Assembly: GCF_900218015.1 (NCBI RefSeq)
Contig: NZ_UFQQ01000003.1
Location: 124,001-188,000 of the forward strand
Direction of reading: 5' to 3'
Source of the DNA: Rhodopseudomonas pentothenatexigens
Lineage (GTDB): Bacteria; Pseudomonadota; Alphaproteobacteria; Rhizobiales; Xanthobacteraceae
DNA: 64,000 nt
Shown here: piece after piece, positions 17,424 to 25,829 of the stretch
Layout of the letters: each line of letters opens with the position of its first letter
How positions within the stretch are numbered: the first letter of the stretch is position 1
Position numbers and translations under genes: made by a program
Notes under the pieces: model-generated
Database searches by the model: none
The model's input: the letters and a program-made list of their open reading frames with translations, nothing else
Told to the model about the DNA's origin: nothing

Positions 17424-17538
17424 CGTCATTCCGGGGCGCGAACGGAAGTTCGCCAACCCGGAATCCCGAGGTTGCGTTCAAAGCGGTGCTACAAAGTGCG
17501 AGATTCCGGGCTCGCGCTGCGCGCGCCCCGGAATGACG
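17424..17538. repeat. Palindromic intergenic repeat, family A, copy 2
   Basis: Starts CGTCATTCCGGGGCGCG and ends CGCGCCCCGGAATGACG, a perfect inverted pair at the ends, with inner AACCCGGAATCCCG / GAGATTCCGGGCTCG arms. It begins 19 bases after the acyl-CoA dehydrogenase stop and shares its left arm with the copy at 16131. Confidence 0.8.
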
Positions 17539-17600
17539 AACGAGAGGGTGTTTGAGAGCGCAGGCGCATCAAAACTCCAAACCGTCATCCTCGCCCATTG

Positions 17601-17702
17601 CCGTCATCCCCGCGTAGGCGGAGATCCAGTATTCCAGGGAGCTGATTGCCAATCGCCAGCGCTCTCGAGTACTGGGTCGCCCGCCTGCGCGGGCGATGAC
17701 GG
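17601..17702. repeat. Palindromic intergenic repeat, family B, copy 1
   Basis: CCGTCATCCCCGCGTAGGCGGAGATCCAGTATTCC at the left is mirrored by GTACTGGGTCGCCCGCCTGCGCGGGCGATGACGG at the right. The second copy is at 42955-43055. It follows a family A element directly, so the acyl-CoA dehydrogenase / AapJ convergent interval consists almost wholly of repeats. Confidence 0.8.
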
Positions 17703-17745
17703 TGGAGGGTGTCGAAGCGCCGACGAGACGGACTGACCGTCGTTC

Positions 17746-18780
17746 CTACCTGATCGGCGGGGCGTATTGGATGCCGCCGTTGCTCCAGAGCTGGTTGAGG
17801 CCGCGCGGGATGCCGAGCCTGCCGACGTTGCGGTCGTAGACCTCGCCGTAATTGCCGACGTGACGGACGATGCGGGCGGCCCAGTCCTTGGACAGGCCGA
17901 GATCCTCGCCGTAAGCGCCTTCTGTGCCGACCAGCCGCATCACGTCCGGCTTCTTCGACTTCATAGCCTCGTCGATGTTCTTCGAGGTGACGCCGAGCTC
18001 CTCGGCGTTGATCATCGCGTACAGCGTCCACTTCACGATCATCATCCAGTCGTCGTCGCGCTGCCGCACCACCGGCGCCAGCGGTTCCTTGGAGATGACG
18101 TCGGGCAGGATGACGTGGTCGCCGGCCGCGGCGAAGGTCTGGCGCAACGCGTAGAGCTGCGACACGTCGGCCGTGAAGGTGTCGCACTGGCCGTCCTTGT
18201 AGGCCTTCACCACGTCGTCGAATTTGTCGGACTTGACCTCTTGATACTTCATATTGTTGGCACGGAAGTAGTCGGCGAGGTTGAGCTGGGTGGTGGTGCC
18301 GTTCTGCACGCAGACCTTGCTGCCGTCGAGTTCGACCGCGCTGTCGATCTTGCGCGATGCCGGCACCATGAAGCCCTGGCCGTCGTAGTAGGCAACCGCC
18401 GGGAAATACAGCTCGTAGTTCGTCTCGCGCGACATGCTCCAGGTCGAGTTGCGCGACAGGATGTCGACCTTGCGGCTCTGCAATTCCTTGAACCGTTCAT
18501 TGGCGTCGAGCGGCACGAATTTGACCTTGGTCGGATCGTCGAAGATCGCCGCCGCCACCGCGCGGCAGAAGTCGACGTCGAAGCCGGTCCAGTTGCCCTT
18601 GTCGTCCGGGGTGGCGAAACCTGGCAGACCCTTGTTGACGCCGCACAGCACCGCGTCGCGGCGGATGGTGCGCTTCAGCGTCTTGGTGTCGTAGCGCTCA
18701 TAGGTGATCGCGGCGGCCGCGATTCCCGCCGCGACCACGAGCCCGAGGGCGAGCCCGGTCTGAAACGTCCGTTTGAACAT
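17746..18780 (-). CDS. Orphan AapJ-like amino-acid ABC substrate-binding protein
   Basis: 344 residues. The N-terminus is a signal peptide or anchor (LALGLVVAAGIAAAAITYERYD) followed by RDAVLCGVNKGLPGFATPDDKGNWTGFDVDFCRAVAAAIF, the standard opening of SBP_bac_3 amino-acid binding proteins. NSTWSMSRE and the length match AapJ, the binding protein of the rhizobial general L-amino-acid importer. The aapQMP permease and ATPase genes are not adjacent, so it must work with components elsewhere. An L,D-transpeptidase gene lies just upstream on the same strand. Confidence 0.87.
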   Translation of the reverse strand: MFKRTFQTGLALGLVVAAGIAAAAITYERYDTKTLKRTIRRDAVLCGVNKGLPGFATPDDKGNWTGFDVDFCRAVAAAIFDDPTKVKFVPLDANERFKELQSRKVDILSRNSTWSMSRETNYELYFPAVAYYDGQGFMVPASRKIDSAVELDGSKVCVQNGTTTQLNLADYFRANNMKYQEVKSDKFDDVVKAYKDGQCDTFTADVSQLYALRQTFAAAGDHVILPDVISKEPLAPVVRQRDDDWMMIVKWTLYAMINAEELGVTSKNIDEAMKSKKPDVMRLVGTEGAYGEDLGLSKDWAARIVRHVGNYGEVYDRNVGRLGIPRGLNQLWSNGGIQYAPPIR

Positions 18781-18822
18781 GCTGAATCTTTCGCAATGAG
18801 AACAGTGGGCAGACGCGGTGCG

Positions 18823-19416
18823 CTACAGCTCGGGCTTCTGCCGGACCACCACCTTGGTGCCGACCGGGACGCGGTCGTACAGGTCCATCACGTCGGCGTT
18901 GACCAGCCGAAAGCAGCCGGACGAGATCGCGGTGCCGATGGTGTCGGGGCGGTTGGTGCCGTGGATGCGATACACCGTCGAGCCGAGATACATCGCGCGG
19001 GCGCCCATCGGATTGCCCGGGCCGCCGGCCATGAAGCGCGGCAGATAGGGCTGACGCTGGATCATCTCCGGCGGCGGCGTCCAGTCCGGCCATTCGGCTT
19101 TTCGCGAAATCTTCAGCAGCCCCTGCCACTGGAAGCCTTCGCGGCCGACCCCGATGCCGTAGCGCAGCGCGCGGTTGTTGCCCTGAACCAGATACAGGTA
19201 ACGTTCCGAAGTCTGCACGATGATGGTGCCGGGCGCCTCCGTGCTGCGGTAATACACCATCTGCTTGCGCCATTCCGGCGGCAGCACGTAGCCGTCGTCT
19301 GCGATCAGCCCGGGCTCGTCGCCGACGTCGGGCTGTTGCGCGTAGCTCGGTACCGAGACGAACGTGATCAGGGCTGCCGCCGTGGCGAGCCGGCCGATCC
19401 AACGCGGCATTCTCAT
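18823..19416 (-). CDS. L,D-transpeptidase (YkuD domain)
   Basis: 197 residues: signal peptide ending SYA near residue 27, a linker, then a YkuD/ErfK catalytic domain. The active site is visible as HGTNRPDTIG followed by SSGCFRL, where the Cys is the nucleophile and the His its partner. These periplasmic enzymes form 3-3 peptidoglycan cross-links or attach proteins to peptidoglycan. ATG 19416 follows GAAGGGGG; the frame from 19437 has no better site. Confidence 0.9.
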   Translation of the reverse strand: MRMPRWIGRLATAAALITFVSVPSYAQQPDVGDEPGLIADDGYVLPPEWRKQMVYYRSTEAPGTIIVQTSERYLYLVQGNNRALRYGIGVGREGFQWQGLLKISRKAEWPDWTPPPEMIQRQPYLPRFMAGGPGNPMGARAMYLGSTVYRIHGTNRPDTIGTAISSGCFRLVNADVMDLYDRVPVGTKVVVRQKPEL

Positions 19417-19455
19417 GAGACCCCCTTCGCGAAACACCGCCGGCTGTGTACCACG

Positions 19456-19587
19456 TCAGCCCGGCGCGATCCACAACCGCAGCAGCAGCGAGACCAGCGT
19501 CACGGTGCCGACGCCGGCCAGCCACAGCGCCACGAACCACAGCAGTCGTCGCGACACCGGGCCTCGAGGTTCAATCGGGCCGGTCAA
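19456..19587 (-). CDS. DUF2474 small subunit of cytochrome bd/CIO oxidase
   Basis: 43 residues starting at TTG 19587, overlapping the cydB stop. The sequence has a basic N-terminal part (GPIEPRGPVSRRLL) and one transmembrane helix (WFVALWLAGVGTVTLVSLLLRLW). Single-helix proteins of this size directly after cydB/cioB belong to the DUF2474 group and play the role that CydX has in E. coli, stabilising the oxidase. It lies too close to cydB to be a separate unit. Confidence 0.75.
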   Translation of the reverse strand: MTGPIEPRGPVSRRLLWFVALWLAGVGTVTLVSLLLRLWIAPG

Positions 19588-20594
19588 TGATAGCCGCTCT
19601 CCGGATCGACCTTGCCGCGAAACACCCAATAGGCCCACGCGGTGTAGGCGAGGATGATCGGCACCAGGATGGCGACACCGACCAGCATGAAGATCTGGCT
19701 GTTCTCCGGTGCCGCGGCCTGCCAGATGGTGATGCTGCGCGGTACCACATAGGGCCACAGGCTGATGCCGAGACCCGCATAGGACAGCGCGAACAGGCAC
19801 AGCGTCAGCAAGAACGGCTGATAGTCGCGCTTCTGCGCCAGCGCCCGCAGCAGCAGTGCGGTGACGATGGCGACGGCGAGCGGCACCTGCGCGGTGGCGA
19901 GCACGTTCGGCCAAGCGAACCAGCGTTCCGAGTAATCGTAGCTGAGGAACGGCGTCGCGGCGCTGACGGCGATGATCGCCACGATCATGGCGGCCAGCAG
20001 CCAGCGGCTCAGCCGGTACGCGGTCTCGCGCAGATCTCCGGTGGTCTTCATCACCAGCCAGGTGGCGCCGAGCATCGCGTAGCCGATCACCAGCGCGACG
20101 CCGGTGAGCAGGCTGAACGGCGTCAACCAGTCCCACCACCCGCCCGCATAGGCGCGGCCTTCGACCGCGACGCCTTGCAGCAGCGCGCCGAGCGCGACGC
20201 CCTGTGCCAGCGTGGCGATCAACGAGCCCAGGAAGAAGGCCAGATCCCAGCGGTTGCGTTCGCGTTGGGTCCGCCAACGGAATTCGAACGCCACGCCGCG
20301 GAATACCAGGCCGAGCAGCATCGCGATGATCGGCGTGTACAGCGCCGGCATCAGCACCGCATAGGCCAGCGGAAACGCCGCGAACAGTCCGCCGCCGCCG
20401 AGCACCAGCCAGGTCTCGTTGCCGTCCCACACCGGGGCGACGCTGTTCATCACCACGTCGCGGTCGCGCTTGGTGCGAAACAACGGAAACAGGATGCCGA
20501 GGCCGAGATCGAACCCGTCCATCACAACATAGACGAACACCGCAAAGGCGATGATGAAGGCCCAGATCGTCGCGACGTCGTAAGCCATGGTCAC
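19584..20594 (-). CDS. cydB: Cytochrome bd (CIO-type) quinol oxidase subunit II
   Basis: 336 residues, about eight to nine helices. The opening IWAFIIAFAVFVYVVMDGFDLGLGIL is the conserved first helix, with the Asp of MDGFDLG, and PVWDGNETWLVLGGGGLFAAFP is a CydB signature. With subunit I it forms a quinol:oxygen oxidoreductase that does not pump protons and has high oxygen affinity. I start at GTG 20594 (AGGA seven bases upstream); ATG 20588 is two codons in. The gene follows cydA by 16 bases. Confidence 0.93.
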   Translation of the reverse strand: MTMAYDVATIWAFIIAFAVFVYVVMDGFDLGLGILFPLFRTKRDRDVVMNSVAPVWDGNETWLVLGGGGLFAAFPLAYAVLMPALYTPIIAMLLGLVFRGVAFEFRWRTQRERNRWDLAFFLGSLIATLAQGVALGALLQGVAVEGRAYAGGWWDWLTPFSLLTGVALVIGYAMLGATWLVMKTTGDLRETAYRLSRWLLAAMIVAIIAVSAATPFLSYDYSERWFAWPNVLATAQVPLAVAIVTALLLRALAQKRDYQPFLLTLCLFALSYAGLGISLWPYVVPRSITIWQAAAPENSQIFMLVGVAILVPIILAYTAWAYWVFRGKVDPESGYH

Positions 20595-20610
20595 AACCGA
20601 ATCCTGCTGG

Positions 20611-22017
<1,407 letters not shown>

Positions 22018-22525
22018 CCCACCGATCCGCAGATAGACGTGACGGGCGACGATGCGAACATCGTCGATCGAGATGTATCGCCGTACTGCTGCGAAGCCTA
22101 GACGGCGGCGGTTAACAATTCCGCGACGGCGACGGACTCAATCGGGGATCGCCCGGTTTGTTCCTGACGCGCCGTCAGCGCCTCCAATGAAGCGCCGCGG
22201 CACAGCAGCAGCTCGCAAAACGCGAAAACCCGGACGAGGGGGCATCTCGTCCGGGTCCCTTGGAGGCCTACGATGGGGTGTCGGAGGCTTTGGAGAATTC
22301 GCTGTTCGCAACCCGCGATGGCGGTAGCTGCGTCGATGGAGATCACCCTATCAGGCCGATCTTTCCGTTCGATGTCGCCGATCGTTTCAATTGTTTCATT
22401 CCACGATCCCGCACCGCCTTGGCGAATATAGTGACCCCCACATCGTGGCGCGAGAGCGGCGAACAAGAACCGCTCCAAATTGCGAGCGTGCGACTAAGCG
22501 GCGCGGATCGGCGCCGCATGCGGCA
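22018..22525. other. Intergenic stretch between ECF sigma gene and cydA
   Basis: About 500 bases holding one clear element, the terminator at 22229-22255. Reading frames here are short and have no recognisable product. The part between 22018 and 22228 should contain the cydA promoter; I found no TTGAT-N4-ATCAA (FNR/FixK-type) site. Confidence 0.5.
22225..22255 (-). terminator. Intrinsic terminator between sigma factor and cydA
   Basis: CCCGGACGAG at 22229-22238 pairs perfectly with CTCGTCCGGG at 22246-22255 around a 7-base loop. On the minus strand the stem is followed by TTTTCGCGTTTT. It is about 270 bases after the sigma-factor stop. Confidence 0.75.
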
Positions 22526-23137
22526 TCAGGCCGCGAGGCTTTCGACGCCGTGACGCTTCAGCAGCTCGGCAAGCTGCTTGCGGGCGTAGAACATCCGGGT
22601 CTTCACCGTGCTCTGCGGAATGCCGACGATCCGCCCGACCTCTTCGACCGACTTCTCATGATAGTAAACGAGGTTGATGATCTCGCGATGGGCGGGCGAC
22701 AGTTTCGCGATGCAGGTGCGCAGGATGTCGCTGGTGCGGCTTCGGTCGAGCGCGGTCTCGGGTGAATCCGAGCCGTCGGCGATCTCCAGCACGTCGTCCT
22801 GGTCGATGTCTTCGTGCTGGCGTTGGCGCAGCGCGGTCAGCGCCTTGAAGCGGGCGATCGACAGCAGCCAGGTCGAAACCTGGGCGCGGCCTTCGAACTG
22901 CCGGGCGGTGCGCCAGACATCGAGGAAGACCTGACTGACGAGATCTTCGGCGGTCGCGGCGTCGCGCACCATGCGCAGAATGAAGCGATACACCCGCACA
23001 TTGTGCCGGGCATACAGGGTGTGCATGGCAGTCCGGTCACCGCCCGCGATGCTGGCGAGCAGCATTTCATCGCTCGTGGCTCTGGCGGCTTGGATGCCCA
23101 GGCGGCCGGCCTCGTTGAGCGCAATGACGTTCTGCAT
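22526..23137 (-). CDS. ECF-type RNA polymerase sigma factor
   Basis: 203 residues with sigma region 2 (LYARHNVRVYRFILRMVRDAATAEDLVSQVFLDVWRTA and the -10-binding STWLLSIARFKAL) and region 4 (LSPAHREIINLVYYHEKSVEEVGRIVGIPQSTVKTRMFYARKQL). It directs polymerase to a special promoter set, usually under control of an anti-sigma factor. No anti-sigma gene lies next to it, unusual for the group. Its upstream region has a 13-bp perfect inverted repeat and a G10 tract. The regulon is not visible in the window. Confidence 0.9.
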   Translation of the reverse strand: MQNVIALNEAGRLGIQAARATSDEMLLASIAGGDRTAMHTLYARHNVRVYRFILRMVRDAATAEDLVSQVFLDVWRTARQFEGRAQVSTWLLSIARFKALTALRQRQHEDIDQDDVLEIADGSDSPETALDRSRTSDILRTCIAKLSPAHREIINLVYYHEKSVEEVGRIVGIPQSTVKTRMFYARKQLAELLKRHGVESLAA

Positions 23138-23248
23138 GACAAGCTCCCTTCGTGCCGCGCTCCCCCGCGGCGTGTTGGGAGAACTACTAGCCAGCTACCG
23201 TTTCAGGAGGTCTGCGCCGGTGCAGAAAATGGTTTCGTGACATCCCTG

Positions 23249-23283
23249 GATTGTTTCGTCGGCACCGCGGCGACGAAACAATC
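23249..23283. promoter_or_regulatory. 13-bp perfect inverted repeat upstream of ECF sigma gene
   Basis: GATTGTTTCGTCG (23249-23261) and CGACGAAACAATC (23271-23283) are exact complements around a 9-base loop. It lies about 110 bases before the sigma-factor start and about 70 after the response-regulator stop. No T-run follows on either strand, so it could be an operator or an mRNA hairpin ending the upstream operon. Confidence 0.55.
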
Positions 23284-23306
23284 GGCATGGAAAGACCTAT
23301 GAAGTC

Positions 23307-23316
23307 GGGGGGGGGG
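23307..23316. repeat. Ten-G homopolymer tract
   Basis: A run of ten G residues lies between the response-regulator stop and the sigma-factor leader. It is the longest homopolymer I noticed in the window and falls in non-coding DNA. Confidence 0.7.
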
Positions 23317-23352
23317 CAAGGGGCGGCGACGGTCGCAGGCCGATTGTGAGGC

Positions 23353-24093
23353 TCAGGGACGCTCGCTGGCGGGCGAGAACAGATAGCCGCCACCGCGGAT
23401 TGTCCGGATCACGGCCGGTTTGGTCGGGTCGGGCTCGATCTTGCGACGGATCCGCATGATCCGCAGATCTACCGCGCGGTCGAACGCTTCGGCATCGCGG
23501 GCGTTTGCCAGTTCCAGCAGCCGTTCGCGCGACAGTACCCGCTTCGGATTCGCGGCGAACACCTTGAGCAGGCCGAATTCCGAAGCGGTCAGCGGATGCT
23601 CATTGCCGTCGTCGTCGCGCAGCGCCTGAGCTTCGAGGTCGAGCCATTTGGTACCGAACCGGACCAATTGTGCCGTGTCGGCCTTGGTGGCGCTCGCGGC
23701 TTCCGCCGCCGCCGGCTTCGGCGGCGCCGAGCGGCGCAGCACCGAGCGGATCCGCGCCATCAATTCGCGGAGCTCGCACGGCTTGGCGATGTAATCGTCG
23801 GCGCCGAGTTCGAGGCCGACGACCCGGTCGATCGGGCTTGCGGTCGCGGTCAGCATGATCACCGGCACGTTCGACTTGGCCTTCAGGTCGCGGATGATCG
23901 ACAGCCCGTCTTCTTCCGGCATGTTGAGGTCCAGCACCACCAGATCCGGCAGCTTGGTCTCGATTTCGGCGCGCAGGCTCTTGCCGCCGTCGCACAAAGT
24001 GACGGCGAAGCCGTGCATCTTCAGATAATCGCCGACCATCTCGCGGGCCGGAGCTTCGTCGTCGACGACGATGATGTGCGGATTCTGGCTCAT
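23353..24093 (-). CDS. OmpR/PhoB-family response regulator
   Basis: 246 residues. The receiver domain has the acidic pair DD at 11-12, phosphoacceptor Asp55 in VVLDLNMPEEDG, Thr in MLTAT and Lys in DDYIAKP. After an Ala/Pro-rich linker of about 20 residues comes a winged-helix DNA-binding domain (LTASEFGLLKVFAANPKRVLSRERLLELA ... RIRRKIEPDPTKPAVIRTIRGGGYLF). Its ATG overlaps the stop of the kinase gene before it (ATGA), so it is the output of that three-gene operon. Targets unknown. Confidence 0.93.
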   Translation of the reverse strand: MSQNPHIIVVDDEAPAREMVGDYLKMHGFAVTLCDGGKSLRAEIETKLPDLVVLDLNMPEEDGLSIIRDLKAKSNVPVIMLTATASPIDRVVGLELGADDYIAKPCELRELMARIRSVLRRSAPPKPAAAEAASATKADTAQLVRFGTKWLDLEAQALRDDDGNEHPLTASEFGLLKVFAANPKRVLSRERLLELANARDAEAFDRAVDLRIMRIRRKIEPDPTKPAVIRTIRGGGYLFSPASERP

Positions 24094-25829
24094 GAGACCG
24101 TCGCTGCGGGCAGGGTGATGGTGAAGGTCGAGCCTTGGCCTGGGCCGGGGCTGGCCGCGGTGACGTGGCCCCCGTGCATGTCGACGATCTTCTTGACGAT
24201 CGACAGCCCGAGCCCGGTCGAACTCTCGCCGGCGGTCGGCTTGGCGGAGAGCCGCTGAAATCGACCGAACAGTCGGGCGAGATCCTCCGGTGACAGGCCG
24301 GCGCCCTCGTCGGTGACGCGGATCACGGTGGTGTCGCCGTCGCCGTCGACCTGCAGCGCGATGTTACCTCCGATCGGGCTGTATTTAATGGCGTTGCTGA
24401 GCAGATTGTCGATCGCCTCGCGCATCCGGTCGGAATCGCACATCGTGGCGCAGGCGTCCGGTGTCGACACAGAAATCACCTGTTGCTTGTTCTGCGCCAT
24501 CGGGCGGTTGGCTTCCGCCACCTCGCCGACCAGCGCGGCGATATCGACCGGCTCGCGCCGGATCGAGATGTCGAACGCGTCGGCCATGGCGTCCGAGATC
24601 AAATGGTCGACCATCAGCGTCAGCCGCCGGGTCGCGTCTCGGATATGGTCGACCTGGGCGATGACATTATCCTTGGGGGCTTCGGCGCTGATCAGTTCCG
24701 TCAGCATCTCGGTGCGCCCGAGGATGACCCCGAGCGGGTTCTTCAGGTCGTGAGCGACGGTGCCGAGGATTTCGTTCTTGAAGGCATTGGCGCGCTGCAG
24801 CCGCAGCCATTGCGTCGAGAGCCGGCGATTGGCCTGGGTCAGCGCCCGCGTACGCTGCGCCACCCGCTCCTCGAGCTGGGTATTGGCTTCGTGCAACTGC
24901 CGGTACAGGATGACGTTGTCGAACGCGATGGATAGCCGACTGCCGAAGATCTCGACCAGCGAACGATCGGTGTCGGACAGCTCGCGCTCGGCCTGCAGCA
25001 GAACCACCACTTCACGGCCACTGCCGGTGCGGATGTAGAGCACGGTGCGGTGGTCGGCGAATTCGTGCTTGCGGCGGCGAAACGCCTCCTCGACCATTTG
25101 GCGCAAATCCGGATCGAGCGAGCCGCTTTGGCCGGGGGTGCCGATGAAGCGGCTGTAGCAGCCGGAGCCGGCCAGTACGGCCAGCTCCTCGCCGGAATCG
25201 CGCAACACTAAAATACCAGCGCAATCGACATTGAGCAGCGAGGCGAGCTGGGTCAGCACGCCCTCGGCGAGCCGCTGCATCGACTTGAAATCGTATAATG
25301 TCGAAGCGGCATCGATGATAATTTCGAGGCCGCGCCGGGTCTGCACCATACGTTCGAGCTGCTGGTAGCTGCGCAGCGCCGCGGTCAGCGAGGTGAACAG
25401 CTTGTCGGCTGTCAGCTCGGTCTTGGCCTTGTAGTCGTTGATGTCGTAATCGACGATGACGCGGCGCTCCGGAGCTTGGCCGGGCTGGCCGGTGCGCAGG
25501 ATGATGCGGACGGTCTCGTTCCTCAGTTCGTTGCGGATGAATTCCACCAGATCGAGTCCGGCGGCATCGGTCTCCATGATCACATCGAGCAGCACTGCGG
25601 CGATGTCCGGGTTGCCCCGCATCAGCTCGCGGCCTTCGGCGCCGGAGTAGGCCGACAGAATTTCCAGTCCCTGGCCGTTGAGGCTGTAATCGCTCAGCGC
25701 GAAGCGGGTGCCTTCGTGGACCGCGATGTCGTCGTCGATCACCGCGATCTTCCATTTCCGTGCGCCCGATACCTCCGGCGTCGAATCGCTGTCTTCGATC
25801 AGCTCGAGGATATCGTCCTGGTCGGCCAT
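24090..25829 (-). CDS. Hybrid regulator: REC-DUF3369-histidine kinase
   Basis: 579 residues without transmembrane segments. An N-terminal receiver (KIAVIDDDIAVHEGT, phosphoacceptor in VLLDVIMETDAAG, Lys in YKAKTEL) is followed by a DUF3369 GAF-like sensory domain at about 190-330, a coiled coil, and a HisKA/HATPase kinase from about 365 with H-box GTVAHDLKNPLGVI and GESSTGLGLSIVKKI. Such proteins relay phosphate between a membrane kinase and a final regulator. It overlaps the upstream kinase gene by about 30 bases and the downstream regulator by four. Confidence 0.9.
   Translation of the reverse strand: MADQDDILELIEDSDSTPEVSGARKWKIAVIDDDIAVHEGTRFALSDYSLNGQGLEILSAYSGAEGRELMRGNPDIAAVLLDVIMETDAAGLDLVEFIRNELRNETVRIILRTGQPGQAPERRVIVDYDINDYKAKTELTADKLFTSLTAALRSYQQLERMVQTRRGLEIIIDAASTLYDFKSMQRLAEGVLTQLASLLNVDCAGILVLRDSGEELAVLAGSGCYSRFIGTPGQSGSLDPDLRQMVEEAFRRRKHEFADHRTVLYIRTGSGREVVVLLQAERELSDTDRSLVEIFGSRLSIAFDNVILYRQLHEANTQLEERVAQRTRALTQANRRLSTQWLRLQRANAFKNEILGTVAHDLKNPLGVILGRTEMLTELISAEAPKDNVIAQVDHIRDATRRLTLMVDHLISDAMADAFDISIRREPVDIAALVGEVAEANRPMAQNKQQVISVSTPDACATMCDSDRMREAIDNLLSNAIKYSPIGGNIALQVDGDGDTTVIRVTDEGAGLSPEDLARLFGRFQRLSAKPTAGESSTGLGLSIVKKIVDMHGGHVTAASPGPGQGSTFTITLPAATVS

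Noticed and set aside
22098..22478. 126-residue minus-strand frame after the sigma factor, considered as an anti-sigma factor
   Set aside because: No membrane helix or zinc-binding anti-sigma motif, and it spans the terminator at 22229-22255.
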